Part shown: positions 53,845 to 60,987 of the stretch, piece by piece
Position numbering within the stretch: position 1 is the stretch's first letter
Layout of the letters: each line of letters begins with the position of its first letter
Source of the DNA: CAG-411 sp045124315
Lineage (GTDB): Bacteria > Bacillota > Clostridia > Lachnospirales > Lachnospiraceae
DNA: 64,000 nt
Assembly (NCBI GenBank): GCA_045124315.1
Contig: JBGVLO010000176.1
Location: 62,001-126,000 of the forward strand
Reading direction: 5' to 3'
Position numbers and translations under genes: made by a program
Notes under the pieces: model-generated
What the model was told of the DNA's origin: nothing
The model's database searches: none
What the model saw: the letters and a program-made list of their open reading frames with translations, nothing else

Positions 53845-54192
53845 TTATAACGCCTCCACGCCTTCTTCTCCGGTACGCACACGGATTACATTGTCGATTC
53901 CGTATACAAAGATTTTTCCGTCTCCAATATGTCCGGTGTACAATTCCTGTTTTACCAGCTCCACAATCTCATCTACCTTTTCGGTCTCTACAATAATGTT
54001 AATCTGCTGCTTTGGAAGAAGCTCCATCACTTCATTTTCATCCACGGCATACTCCTGGCTTCCTTTTTCCACGCCACATCCCAGTACCTGCATAACCGTA
54101 ATTCCTCGAACACCAACTTTACTCAGTGCCTTTTTCAAATTTATCATCTTTGACATTCCTGTAATAATCTCTATCTTTGATAACTGTTTCAT
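53845..54192 (-). CDS. P-II family nitrogen regulatory protein (atypical)
   Basis: 115 residues. The P-II fold is clear: ITGMSKMINLKKALSKVGV, LLPKQQINIIVETEKV, and the C signature TGHIGDGKIFVYGIDNVIRV with RVRTGEEG. The T-loop has normal length, but the position of the uridylylated Tyr51 of GlnB is Ala, with Tyr just before it, so the classic modification is unlikely. It lies between an AraC regulator and an APC permease rather than an ammonium transporter, so it probably tunes amino-acid uptake (an inference). Confidence 0.88.
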   Translation of the reverse strand: MKQLSKIEIITGMSKMINLKKALSKVGVRGITVMQVLGCGVEKGSQEYAVDENEVMELLPKQQINIIVETEKVDEIVELVKQELYTGHIGDGKIFVYGIDNVIRVRTGEEGVEAL

Positions 54193-54211
54193 ACTAAATT
54201 CCTCCTTCTGC

Positions 54212-55015
54212 TCATATGTGGCTGGCCATCATCTTCTTGTACTGCTCCATGGTCACTCCTGTATTCGTCTTAAATTCTTTCATCATATGTGCTTCATCAT
54301 AATAGCCACAGTCCAGTGCCACCCTGTCATTTCCTACTGTTCCTTTTTTTAAGACCTCCAGCAGATGCTGAAAACGAATGAACTGCGCAAACTGTTTGGG
54401 CGACACACCCTGATATTCCTTAAAAATCCTTCGGATGTAACAAGGAGAATATTGGGTTTCTTCCGAAAGCTGTTGCACACTTATGGTTCCTTCTGTCTCA
54501 TACATCCGCCTTTTTACATAGCGTTCCACATTTTGCTTGCTGCTGATTTCTTCCTGCTTTCGCATCATAACCTGATAGGCCTCCTCAAACACTCGGATCC
54601 GACGATCAAAATCTTTTGCTTCTGAAATCTTTTCAACCAGATTTTCTCCAAATACATTTCCATCAATTACAATATCCTCATTCACCAGCATACTACGGTG
54701 AATTTCCTTTGGGAGAATTCCCTGTCCCGGCTGAAACCGAACCCCAAAGCAGGTATTGTTTTCTCCCATCTGCCAACGCTTTACCTGAAATACTGTTCCA
54801 CTAATGTAAGTCTCCACTTTCTTTTCCCCAATGTTAAAAAGAAGGTCTATGCTTCCATCCGGCACTGCATCTATGTCTTGTTCCTGCTGCTCATCCATGG
54901 TAAATTCATAAAAATGAGAAATTCCCCCATATGGTTTTACCTGCTGCCGGTACTGCTTTGCCTGCAGCAAAACATATGGCTGAAATGGCATGATATAGTT
55001 TTCTTGTTTTGTCAT
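54212..55015 (-). CDS. AraC-family transcriptional regulator
   Basis: 267 residues from ATG 55015 (AAGGAGGAAG upstream). The N-terminal ~150 residues form a cupin-like effector part (HFYEFTMDEQ, VPDGSIDLLFNIG, FGVRFQPGQG, as in DUF6597-type regulators). The C-terminal AraC double helix-turn-helix covers about 165-265 (ISVQQLSEETQYSPCYIRRI and ALDCGYYDEAHMMKEFK). It lies between the cyclodeaminase-like and P-II genes and is the best candidate to bind the operator repeated at 56620 and 60365. Confidence 0.88.
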   Translation of the reverse strand: MTKQENYIMPFQPYVLLQAKQYRQQVKPYGGISHFYEFTMDEQQEQDIDAVPDGSIDLLFNIGEKKVETYISGTVFQVKRWQMGENNTCFGVRFQPGQGILPKEIHRSMLVNEDIVIDGNVFGENLVEKISEAKDFDRRIRVFEEAYQVMMRKQEEISSKQNVERYVKRRMYETEGTISVQQLSEETQYSPCYIRRIFKEYQGVSPKQFAQFIRFQHLLEVLKKGTVGNDRVALDCGYYDEAHMMKEFKTNTGVTMEQYKKMMASHI

Positions 55016-55108
55016 GTAAACTTCCTCCTTAACAGATGTGACACACCAAAACAAGTACAACCGTTCCATTCATAACAAAACGGTTAAAACTTCATTTCCA
55101 TCTAAGGA

Positions 55109-56242
55109 CTATGCCAGTTCCGGAGTATCCCACAACGGAAGCTTGATACCGATACCCATCTTTCGCGCATTTTTGTATACGGTCTCGCCCCATGCAATAT
55201 CCTCCACAGGCATACCGCCAACAGAGTAAATAATACGCTCTTCGTCGCTCTCTCTGCCAGGATGTACACCGGTAATCACATCTGCAACATCAATAATTTC
55301 TTCTCTTTCTATTTTCTTATCGTGTAACAGGTCCATAAATTTTGCACCCACTACCTGAACCGGATCGTAACTAGGATATGGATATTCGTCTGCCCACGCT
55401 TCATATAATTTGTAGTTATCTACAACAAGTTTTGTGTTCTTATCCAAATAAAAACTTTCGTTAAAACGGGCAGCCGATGGCATACAGATTAAAGCTCCCT
55501 TTTTGATCCAAGCCTCATCAATATACGGAAATTCACTTTCCTTATTTCCTACGCTGGTGGTAGTACTGATAATATCACTGTCACGAATGGCCTCTTCCAT
55601 AGTTTCGCATACGACTACCTTCTCAATCTGTGGGAAGTTTTTCTTTACAAAATCCACAAAAGAATCGATAGACTTCTGACCACGGCCTTTGATCTTCACT
55701 GTCTTTAAGTTTGGACACACACTCATAAAGGCATGAAGGGAAGTCTTTCCCATAACACCCGGTCCGATGATGGCTACCGTCTCCGAATCTTTTCTTGCCA
55801 GATATTTTGCACCTACACCTGGAATTGCGCCCGTTCGGTAAGCACTAAGCAGGTTAGCTGACATGAGAGCCAATGGAGCTCCCGTATCCTTATCGTTTAA
55901 CATCATCATTAAAATGGAACGAGGCAGTCCCTCTTTTCGGTTCTCAATGTTGGAACCGTACCATTTCATTCCTGCCATCTGAAATCTTCCCCCAAGATAT
56001 GCCGGCATAGCCATGAAACGGCGGTCCTCTCCGTTCTTTGGCATTCCTTCAAACTCCGGATTATCCGGGAAAGTCACCATACATCCGTGGGAATTGTGAT
56101 TTTCTCCTCCCATGACATAATCACCCTTTTGCAGAGTTACCATCATGTCTTCCATTACTTCCACACACTGCCCCATATCCTTTACTCCGGCAGCGATCAT
56201 ATCCTGTTCACTTAAGTACAAAAAATCAATTTTTGTTCCCAT
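55109..56242 (-). CDS. Ornithine cyclodeaminase / mu-crystallin family protein
   Basis: 377 residues from ATG 56242 (GGAGGAA upstream). Rossmann NAD domain with IIGPGVMGKTSLHAF (about 160-175), substrate-side residues FMAMPAYLGGRFQMAGMKWYG, and LLSAYRTGAIPGVG, all typical of the family. Members include ornithine cyclodeaminase, ketimine reductases and imino-acid or opine dehydrogenases. Close relatives are, I believe, sometimes labelled tyramine oxidase subunit B; I cannot check that. Its own promoter carries the operator shared with the oxidoreductase operon upstream. Confidence 0.85.
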   Translation of the reverse strand: MGTKIDFLYLSEQDMIAAGVKDMGQCVEVMEDMMVTLQKGDYVMGGENHNSHGCMVTFPDNPEFEGMPKNGEDRRFMAMPAYLGGRFQMAGMKWYGSNIENRKEGLPRSILMMMLNDKDTGAPLALMSANLLSAYRTGAIPGVGAKYLARKDSETVAIIGPGVMGKTSLHAFMSVCPNLKTVKIKGRGQKSIDSFVDFVKKNFPQIEKVVVCETMEEAIRDSDIISTTTSVGNKESEFPYIDEAWIKKGALICMPSAARFNESFYLDKNTKLVVDNYKLYEAWADEYPYPSYDPVQVVGAKFMDLLHDKKIEREEIIDVADVITGVHPGRESDEERIIYSVGGMPVEDIAWGETVYKNARKMGIGIKLPLWDTPELA

Positions 56243-56297
56243 AACATATTCCTCCTTCGAAATACCAAAAGGAGAACGCATGTCTTAAAGCATTTTC

Positions 56298-56478
56298 ATT
56301 CAGAACCCTCCCCATACATTCGCACTCGTCGTCCTTACAGACTCCAGTTTCGTGCTACGCACTAAGACTGCTCATGTATGGGGAGGCGACTCTATTCGAG
56401 TGCCTACATAATGGAGCGATTAGCTACTTATATGCCAGCATAACATATCTAATCGTTCCATTATACCGGGTTCTGAAT
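56298..56478. repeat. 180-bp multi-armed palindromic element in the cyclodeaminase leader
   Basis: Outer arms ATTCAGAACCC (56298-56308) / GGGTTCTGAAT (56468-56478). Inside are a second stem CTCCCCATACAT / ATGTATGGGGAG (about 56308-56319 with 56384-56395) and a third TAATGGAGCGATTAG / CTAATCGTTCCATTA (56409-56423 with 56449-56463). It folds as a three-way junction. Either a MITE or a structured 5' leader; related to 36056-36102. Confidence 0.72.
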
Positions 56479-56493
56479 AGTCACCTTAACAAC

Positions 56494-56531
56494 AAAAGGC
56501 GTCAACGGTATCTCACCGCTGACGCCTTTGT
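56494..56531 (-). terminator. GGCGTC hairpin in the cyclodeaminase leader
   Basis: GGCGTCAACGG / CCGCTGACGCC stem with U-rich 3' flank on the minus strand. It lies between the presumed promoter (56598-56630) and the gene, so it may be an attenuator. A similar hairpin occupies the leader of the oxidoreductase operon at 60296-60328. Confidence 0.65.
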
Positions 56532-56597
56532 CACCTCCCAGTATATCACTTTTACCATTTATTGTCTAACTCTTTTTGATTTTTGATATATCTAGAG

Positions 56598-56640
56598 TAT
56601 ATTCTATTTCTCTCTATTTGTATTGTAAAAAACGATACAA
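56598..56640 (-). promoter_or_regulatory. Promoter with 21-bp operator, cyclodeaminase unit
   Basis: The minus strand reads TTGTATCGTTTTTTACAATA + C (56640-56620), containing inverted TTGTA-N8-TACAA. The TTTACA inside it is spaced 17 bases from TAGAAT. The same 21 bases, with the same spacing to a -10, occur at 60385-60365. Confidence 0.7.
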
Positions 56641-56689
56641 AAATTTTTCTGCCTCCCTAAGCCTTTTGGTTTTGTAAAGTAGTTTTGTG

Positions 56690-56719
56690 GTTACAGTTCA
56701 CATACCTGTGAACTGTAAC
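56690..56719. repeat. Perfect GTTACAGTTCACA palindrome, copy J
   Basis: GTTACAGTTCACA-TACC-TGTGAACTGTAAC, identical to copy B but inverted. It lies 13 bases beyond the stop codon of the oxidase gene. Confidence 0.85.
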
Positions 56720-56732
56720 GTTTTGTGTTCTA

Positions 56733-57872
56733 TCATCTGCAAGGCTTGAAACGATCATAGCGAAGAGCACTCAAATCCACTGCAGTTTCTTCCCCTGCTA
56801 CCATCTGGGATAACATAAGTCCCACCACAGGTGCAGTTCCAAATCCATGTCCGGTAAATCCACAGGCAACAATCAGCCCTTCCGCCTCGTCTACCCGGCT
56901 GATAAATGGAACCCCGTCAAAGGCATTGTCAAGCCATCCGCACCAGCTGCGAACCACTTTTGCACTTCTAAGGGCCGGCACATAATCCATAATAGCACGA
57001 CAGCTTGCAGATAATGTCATGGAATTTGTAATCAATTTCGACGGATCCTCCATATCGGTCACTTCTTCATATCCGCAATCCGAACCAAAGATAAAGGAAC
57101 CGTGCTTTGCCTGATGTCCATAAAAATCTGCCCCTGCCGTTCCAAGCATAATGTCAAACATATGAGGCTGCATTTCCGTTACCAGACATTCATCGATCAG
57201 TCTTGTCATCGGAAGATCCACACCTACCGTTCTTGCAATGGCACGACTCTCATATGCGGCTGCCAGAATAATTGTCTCTCCTTCAAAGACAGTTCCATCC
57301 GAAAGTACCACTTTCCGTACCTTTCCTTTGACCTTCCGAAGTTCCTTTACTTCTGCCTTTGTGAAAAAGCGAACGCCCATCTCTAATGCTCTCTTGTAAA
57401 AGCCAAGGGTAGTGGTCAGCGGATTTGCATGTCCATCCGTCGGACACCAGCTTGCTCCGATAATATCATCCGAAAGATATGGACAGATTTCTTTTACTTC
57501 CTTTGCATCCACCATGCGCACATCCAATCCTACGGACTGTGCGTTACTTGCCAAAGTCTGCAATTTTTTCAAATGCTCCTCGGTCTTTCCAAGTCTTAAA
57601 TTTCCCTTCTGGGTATATTCCACATCCACACCAAGCTCCTCCGATAAGGTTGGCCATAAATGTTTGATTCCATACATGGCATAAGGAAGTTCCCGCACAT
57701 CTCGTCCGGACTGTCTCACACCGCCTCCGTTTCGGCTGGAACCGCCATGTCCGATACTTCCACTACTCTCCAGTACGATCACATTGGAATTTCCTGCTTT
57801 TGCTAAATAGTAGGCTGCGGCACATCCGACCACACCGCCTCCAATAATAACCACATCTGCTGTTCTATTCAT
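56733..57872 (-). CDS. FAD-dependent amine/D-amino-acid oxidase family subunit (HcnC/OoxB-like)
   Basis: 379 residues from ATG 57872 (GGAGGTG upstream). DAO-family FAD site VVIIGGGVVGCAAAYYLAKAG at the N-terminus (key G-G-G-x-x-G), HGGSSRNGGGVRQSGRD, and the late CGFTGHGFGTAPVVG. The family oxidises the C-N bond of glycine, sarcosine, proline or opines. With the small 2Fe-2S, the FAD/NAD-ferredoxin and the BFD-like proteins it matches a multi-subunit dehydrogenase such as opine oxidase, HcnABC or hydroxyproline dehydrogenase. It overlaps the BFD-like gene by 8 bases. Confidence 0.86.
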   Translation of the reverse strand: MNRTADVVIIGGGVVGCAAAYYLAKAGNSNVIVLESSGSIGHGGSSRNGGGVRQSGRDVRELPYAMYGIKHLWPTLSEELGVDVEYTQKGNLRLGKTEEHLKKLQTLASNAQSVGLDVRMVDAKEVKEICPYLSDDIIGASWCPTDGHANPLTTTLGFYKRALEMGVRFFTKAEVKELRKVKGKVRKVVLSDGTVFEGETIILAAAYESRAIARTVGVDLPMTRLIDECLVTEMQPHMFDIMLGTAGADFYGHQAKHGSFIFGSDCGYEEVTDMEDPSKLITNSMTLSASCRAIMDYVPALRSAKVVRSWCGWLDNAFDGVPFISRVDEAEGLIVACGFTGHGFGTAPVVGLMLSQMVAGEETAVDLSALRYDRFKPCR

Positions 57873-58197
57873 GAGCCACACCTCCATCCTCTGCTAAAAT
57901 TTCCATTTCCATTGGCCGCATTGGCGCTCTGGCACTTGCCGGCTCTACCTGATCTGGTGATACCGAAAGCTCCCTTGCGATGATTCCCTTTACCAGCTTT
58001 CCGCAGGTCTGTCCCTGACACAGTCCCATTCCGGAACGCAGGTATCTTCGCATTTCTTCTATGGTAAAAATCCCGGCATGGACTGCCTTTCGTATTTCTC
58101 CTTTTGTGACCTCCTCGCAGCGACAGACTAACATATCGTCATCCGGCGCCTCCACATATGGTCCGATTTCTTTTAACTTTTCCTGTATATCAATCAT
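57865..58197 (-). CDS. BFD-like [2Fe-2S]-binding protein
   Basis: 110 residues. The BFD-type cluster motif is complete: Cys-Arg-Cys near residue 26 (LVCRCEEVTKGEI) and CQGQTC about 30 residues later. In opine oxidase and HcnB this domain is the C-terminal part of the FAD/NAD subunit; here it is a separate gene. It likely passes electrons between subunits. ATG after GGAGGTTT. A MITE-like element separates it from the preceding gene. Confidence 0.86.
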   Translation of the reverse strand: MIDIQEKLKEIGPYVEAPDDDMLVCRCEEVTKGEIRKAVHAGIFTIEEMRRYLRSGMGLCQGQTCGKLVKGIIARELSVSPDQVEPASARAPMRPMEMEILAEDGGVAHE

Positions 58198-58231
58198 ATG
58201 GAAACCTCCAATCTATCTTTATATCTATCAC

Positions 58232-58361
58232 GATTAAGGTGTCAAAATCTCACTTTATAAACTGCTATTTTAAAATTGCAAAACTAAGACTATATTTTTG
58301 TAGATGATGTGCGTGGCAGACAGACCCAATCAAACGATAGGAGAAGTTTGACACCTTAATC
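58232..58361. mobile_element. 130-bp MITE-like element with 15-bp inverted ends
   Basis: GATTAAGGTGTCAAA at 58232-58246 and its exact complement at 58347-58361. No coding capacity. The right end touches the stop codon at 58362-58364. Shorter relatives lie at 29571 and 25345. It splits the oxidoreductase operon. Confidence 0.85.
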
Positions 58362-59936
58362 CTACCTTTTATAAAACCGTGCCTTCATGACCATTTCGTT
58401 TGGTACCTTTATGGTAAGTAAGTTGGTGTGGTCAAAAGCCGGTGCAGTACGCACTTTTGTAACCTCAGCCTCACACACCTGTTTTCCGTCTCGTCCAAGG
58501 GCAATTCCCTTATCTCCTACTTCCGGCAATGGTAAAAACTCATACGGCATGGTAACTTCGCCATATCCCGGCTCCACATTTTCTTCCACAAGGAAAATTG
58601 CCTGACCGGAGCAGGATGCCACACACATACCGCAGCCAATACATTTATGCTCCGTGCTTACCACTGGAAGGGAAGTGATATTCTTACCAATACAGATACA
58701 GCCTTTTGGACATGCATCCTGACAAGGATTACAAGGGATGTTCTGGGTACACTCAATCACCGGATGAATGCCTTCCTGGGAAGTCACGCCTGGATAACGG
58801 GTAATTTCTTCCTCTGCCACGTATCCTCGTTCCAAAAGATTCTCAGAAACTGCAATGCCTTCTTCTGTTTTTTCCACCAGTTTTCCTCTGTTTTTTGGAG
58901 CAAACATCCCCTGACGTAGGGTATCCAGCTGTGCTTCCAGTTCCTCAATTCGTGCATTTTTCTCGTCTTCTTCCATATATCCTAAATAGCAGGCAATGGT
59001 TGCACCACTCATGCGACCTTCAATCATGGCAGAGCTTGCCTCTTCAATTCCGGATACATCCCCGGCTGCGAAAATGCCAGGCACACTGGTGGAACCGTCC
59101 TCCTTACAATCCGGCACATAACCGCCCTTTGTATCCTTCATCTGACAGCCTGCCTGATTTAATAACTGAGACATTGGAGATAATCCCACAGCAAGACAAA
59201 TGGTATCCACCTCAAACTCTTTTTCCGTTCCCGGGATAACTTTCCAGTCCGATCCAACCTCTCCGATTACGACACCTGTTACATGATCGGTTCCTTTCGC
59301 CTCTACGATGGTGTGTGACAAATAAAATGGCACACCACATCTAGCCACTTTTGCCGCATGAACACCATATCCGCCCACTCTTGGAGCTGCATCTGCCAAT
59401 GCCACCACTTCACAACCTGCCTGAATCAACTGAAAACTTACTACCAGTCCCACATTTCCGGAACCAAGCATTAATACTTTCTTTCCCGGTTTAATGTGAT
59501 GCAGATTCATCATGGTCTGTGCGGCACCTGCTCCAATTACGCCCGGCAGGGTCCAGCCTTTGAAATTCACCATATTTTCGGAAGCACCAGTTGCCACCAG
59601 CACAGCATCTCCCTTGTAGTGCTTCACTTCTTCTCCAATTCGCACGGTAACTTCTTTTTCCGGATAAAGACCGACTACTGTGGCATTCAGCACCACTTCC
59701 ACACCGTACTTTTCTGCCTCCTGCAACAGTTCCTCTCCAATTTTAAATCCACGCACTTTTGCTTTGTGTTCCTTGGAACCAAAAAATTTGTGTATCTGCT
59801 TAAAAAGCTGTCCTCCCGGCTTTGCATTTTCGTCAAATACAATGGGACGAATTCCTTTTTTTGCAGCTTCTATTGCGGCAGACAAGCCTGCCGGACCTGC
59901 CCCAATGACAATCATATCATAGCGTTCCATCTTCAT
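58362..59936 (-). CDS. FAD/NAD pyridine nucleotide-disulfide-type oxidoreductase with ferredoxin domain (HcnB/OoxA-like)
   Basis: 524 residues. N-terminal FAD site VIGAGPAGLSAAIEAAKKG, NAD site VLMLGSGNVGLVVSFQ (about 150), and the second FAD motif GIFAAGDVSG (about 285). After a helical linker, the C-terminal part holds two [4Fe-4S] ferredoxin motifs, CNPCQDACPKGC and CIGCGMCVASC (about 405-450). This ferredoxin is not part of typical HcnB or OoxA, which end in a BFD domain. The ATG directly follows the previous stop (AGGAGG upstream), so translation is coupled. Probably moves electrons from the DAO subunit to NAD or ferredoxin. Confidence 0.87.
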   Translation of the reverse strand: MKMERYDMIVIGAGPAGLSAAIEAAKKGIRPIVFDENAKPGGQLFKQIHKFFGSKEHKAKVRGFKIGEELLQEAEKYGVEVVLNATVVGLYPEKEVTVRIGEEVKHYKGDAVLVATGASENMVNFKGWTLPGVIGAGAAQTMMNLHHIKPGKKVLMLGSGNVGLVVSFQLIQAGCEVVALADAAPRVGGYGVHAAKVARCGVPFYLSHTIVEAKGTDHVTGVVIGEVGSDWKVIPGTEKEFEVDTICLAVGLSPMSQLLNQAGCQMKDTKGGYVPDCKEDGSTSVPGIFAAGDVSGIEEASSAMIEGRMSGATIACYLGYMEEDEKNARIEELEAQLDTLRQGMFAPKNRGKLVEKTEEGIAVSENLLERGYVAEEEITRYPGVTSQEGIHPVIECTQNIPCNPCQDACPKGCICIGKNITSLPVVSTEHKCIGCGMCVASCSGQAIFLVEENVEPGYGEVTMPYEFLPLPEVGDKGIALGRDGKQVCEAEVTKVRTAPAFDHTNLLTIKVPNEMVMKARFYKR

Positions 59937-60269
59937 TTACATCGCCTCCTTTTCCGGTTCCTTGGATACTCCGTATTGAGTTTCCACCTTCATTCCCTCT
60001 TCCAGAGGAGTAATACAGGTTCTCACATTTGGCATATCATCCACGATCATAACACAGTCCGTACATCGCCCAATGGCACAAAATACACCTCTTGGCTCAT
60101 GGGTTTTTGCCGTATATCTGTGGGCCATTACTCCATTTGCCTTTAATGCAGTTGCAATTGGCTCTCCTTCGTAACCTTCTAATGTCTGTCCATTATATGT
60201 AAAAGTAACCAACTTTCGTTCTGGTGTTTCCCCCAGAATTGGATGTTTCTCGATTCTCTCCATATCCAT
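59937..60269 (-). CDS. Small [2Fe-2S] subunit (HcnA/OoxA N-terminal-like)
   Basis: 110 residues from ATG 60269 (GTG 60272 and ATG 60263 are alternatives). Ferredoxin-like beta-grasp domain with Cys pattern FCAIGRCTDC and a later Cys in VRTCITPL, as in the alpha-subunit N-terminus of sarcosine oxidase and HcnA. First gene of the oxidoreductase operon; the promoter and shared operator lie at 60342-60385. Confidence 0.84.
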   Translation of the reverse strand: MDMERIEKHPILGETPERKLVTFTYNGQTLEGYEGEPIATALKANGVMAHRYTAKTHEPRGVFCAIGRCTDCVMIVDDMPNVRTCITPLEEGMKVETQYGVSKEPEKEAM

Positions 60270-60295
60270 CACTCACTTTCCTATCAATTCAAAAA

Positions 60296-60328
60296 GGCGT
60301 CCACAGTTTCCTGTAGACGCCCTTGTCT
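60296..60328 (-). terminator. GGCGTC hairpin in the oxidoreductase leader
   Basis: Minus strand: GGCGTCTACAG-GAAA-CTGTGGACGCC followed by TTTTT. A full intrinsic-terminator structure placed between promoter and first gene, hence a likely attenuator. It parallels 56494-56531. Confidence 0.72.
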
Positions 60329-60341
60329 TTTGTTGGTTCTA

Positions 60342-60385
60342 CTCTATCATAAAGAAGAGCTTTCGTATTGTAAAAAACGATACAA
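60342..60385 (-). promoter_or_regulatory. Promoter with 21-bp operator, oxidoreductase operon
   Basis: The same 21 bases as at 56640-56620 (TTGTA-N8-TACAA core). TTTACA within it and TATGAT 17 bases downstream form the promoter. Confidence 0.72.
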
Positions 60386-60386
60386 C

Positions 60387-60522
60387 GTAACAGTTCAGCT
60401 GGGAGCTGTCCTGTTACGGCTCACAGCAAGCTTACGCATGCAAATTGCTGCGAGCCACACCTAATTTACACTTTCATACGTCCTTGCACAGCAATGTGTG
60501 CAAGGACTACCTGAACTTTTAC
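60387..60522. repeat. 136-bp composite palindromic element, copy 1
   Basis: Three hairpins in series: GTAACAGTTCAGC...GCTGTCCTGTTAC, GGCTCACAGCAA...TTGCTGCGAGCC, and CCTTGCACA-GCAA-TGTGTGCAAGG, closed by outer GTAACAGTTCAG / CTGAACTTTTAC. Nearly identical to the element at 63884. Confidence 0.88.
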
Positions 60523-60531
60523 AATACAATC

Positions 60532-60590
60532 TTGACATTCCAAATATATCCATGCTATACTAAGTGTACTATATATGATAGTACACTTAG
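60532..60590 (+). promoter_or_regulatory. Promoter and YtrA-type operator
   Basis: TTGACA (60532-60537), 18 bases, TATACT (60556-60561), overlapped by a perfect palindrome CTAAGTGTACTAT-N5-ATAGTACACTTAG (60560-60590). The GntR protein encoded just downstream should bind here and repress its own operon. Confidence 0.82.
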
Positions 60591-60621
60591 TTCAGGATAA
60601 TAATTTGAAAGGAGGACATTT

Positions 60622-60987
60622 ATGATTCAAATCGATTATAAGGATAATCGCCCCATTTACGAACAGATTGTGGAGAAGTTTAAAACCTTGATCTTAAAGG
60701 GCATATTACCGACAGACAGCAAGATGCCTTCTGTAAGAAGTCTTGCCATGGACTTATCCATCAATCCAAACACCATTCAAAAGGCTTATGCACAGTTGGA
60801 ACGGGAAGGTTTCCTATACACTGTAAAAGGGAGAGGGAATTTTGTAGCAGAGAAGGAGGATTTAGTCATGGAAAAGCAAAATGAATTACTGGAAAAATTT
60901 CGAATATTAGTACACGAAGCAAAGGAATTAGGCATCAACTCAGAGCAGCTGATTGCCCTTTGTAAAGAAAAGGAGGAAACAAAATGA
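60622..60987 (+). CDS. GntR family regulator, YtrA subfamily
   Basis: 121 residues: GntR winged helix (about 8-75: RPIYEQIVEKFKTLILKG, MPSVRSLAMDLSINPNTIQK, LEREGFLYTVKGRGNFV) and a short helical dimerisation tail, as in YtrA. Such regulators control ABC exporters induced by cell-wall-active compounds. ATG after AAAGGAGG. The stop overlaps the ABC start (ATGA). Confidence 0.94.
   Translation: MIQIDYKDNRPIYEQIVEKFKTLILKGILPTDSKMPSVRSLAMDLSINPNTIQKAYAQLEREGFLYTVKGRGNFVAEKEDLVMEKQNELLEKFRILVHEAKELGINSEQLIALCKEKEETK

Noticed and set aside
56733..60272. Hydrogen cyanide synthase hcnABC
   Set aside because: Subunit resemblance is real, but the same folds serve opine, sarcosine and hydroxyproline oxidation. 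The ferredoxin fusion, cyclodeaminase and permease point to amine or amino-acid use, so the hcn symbols are not assigned.
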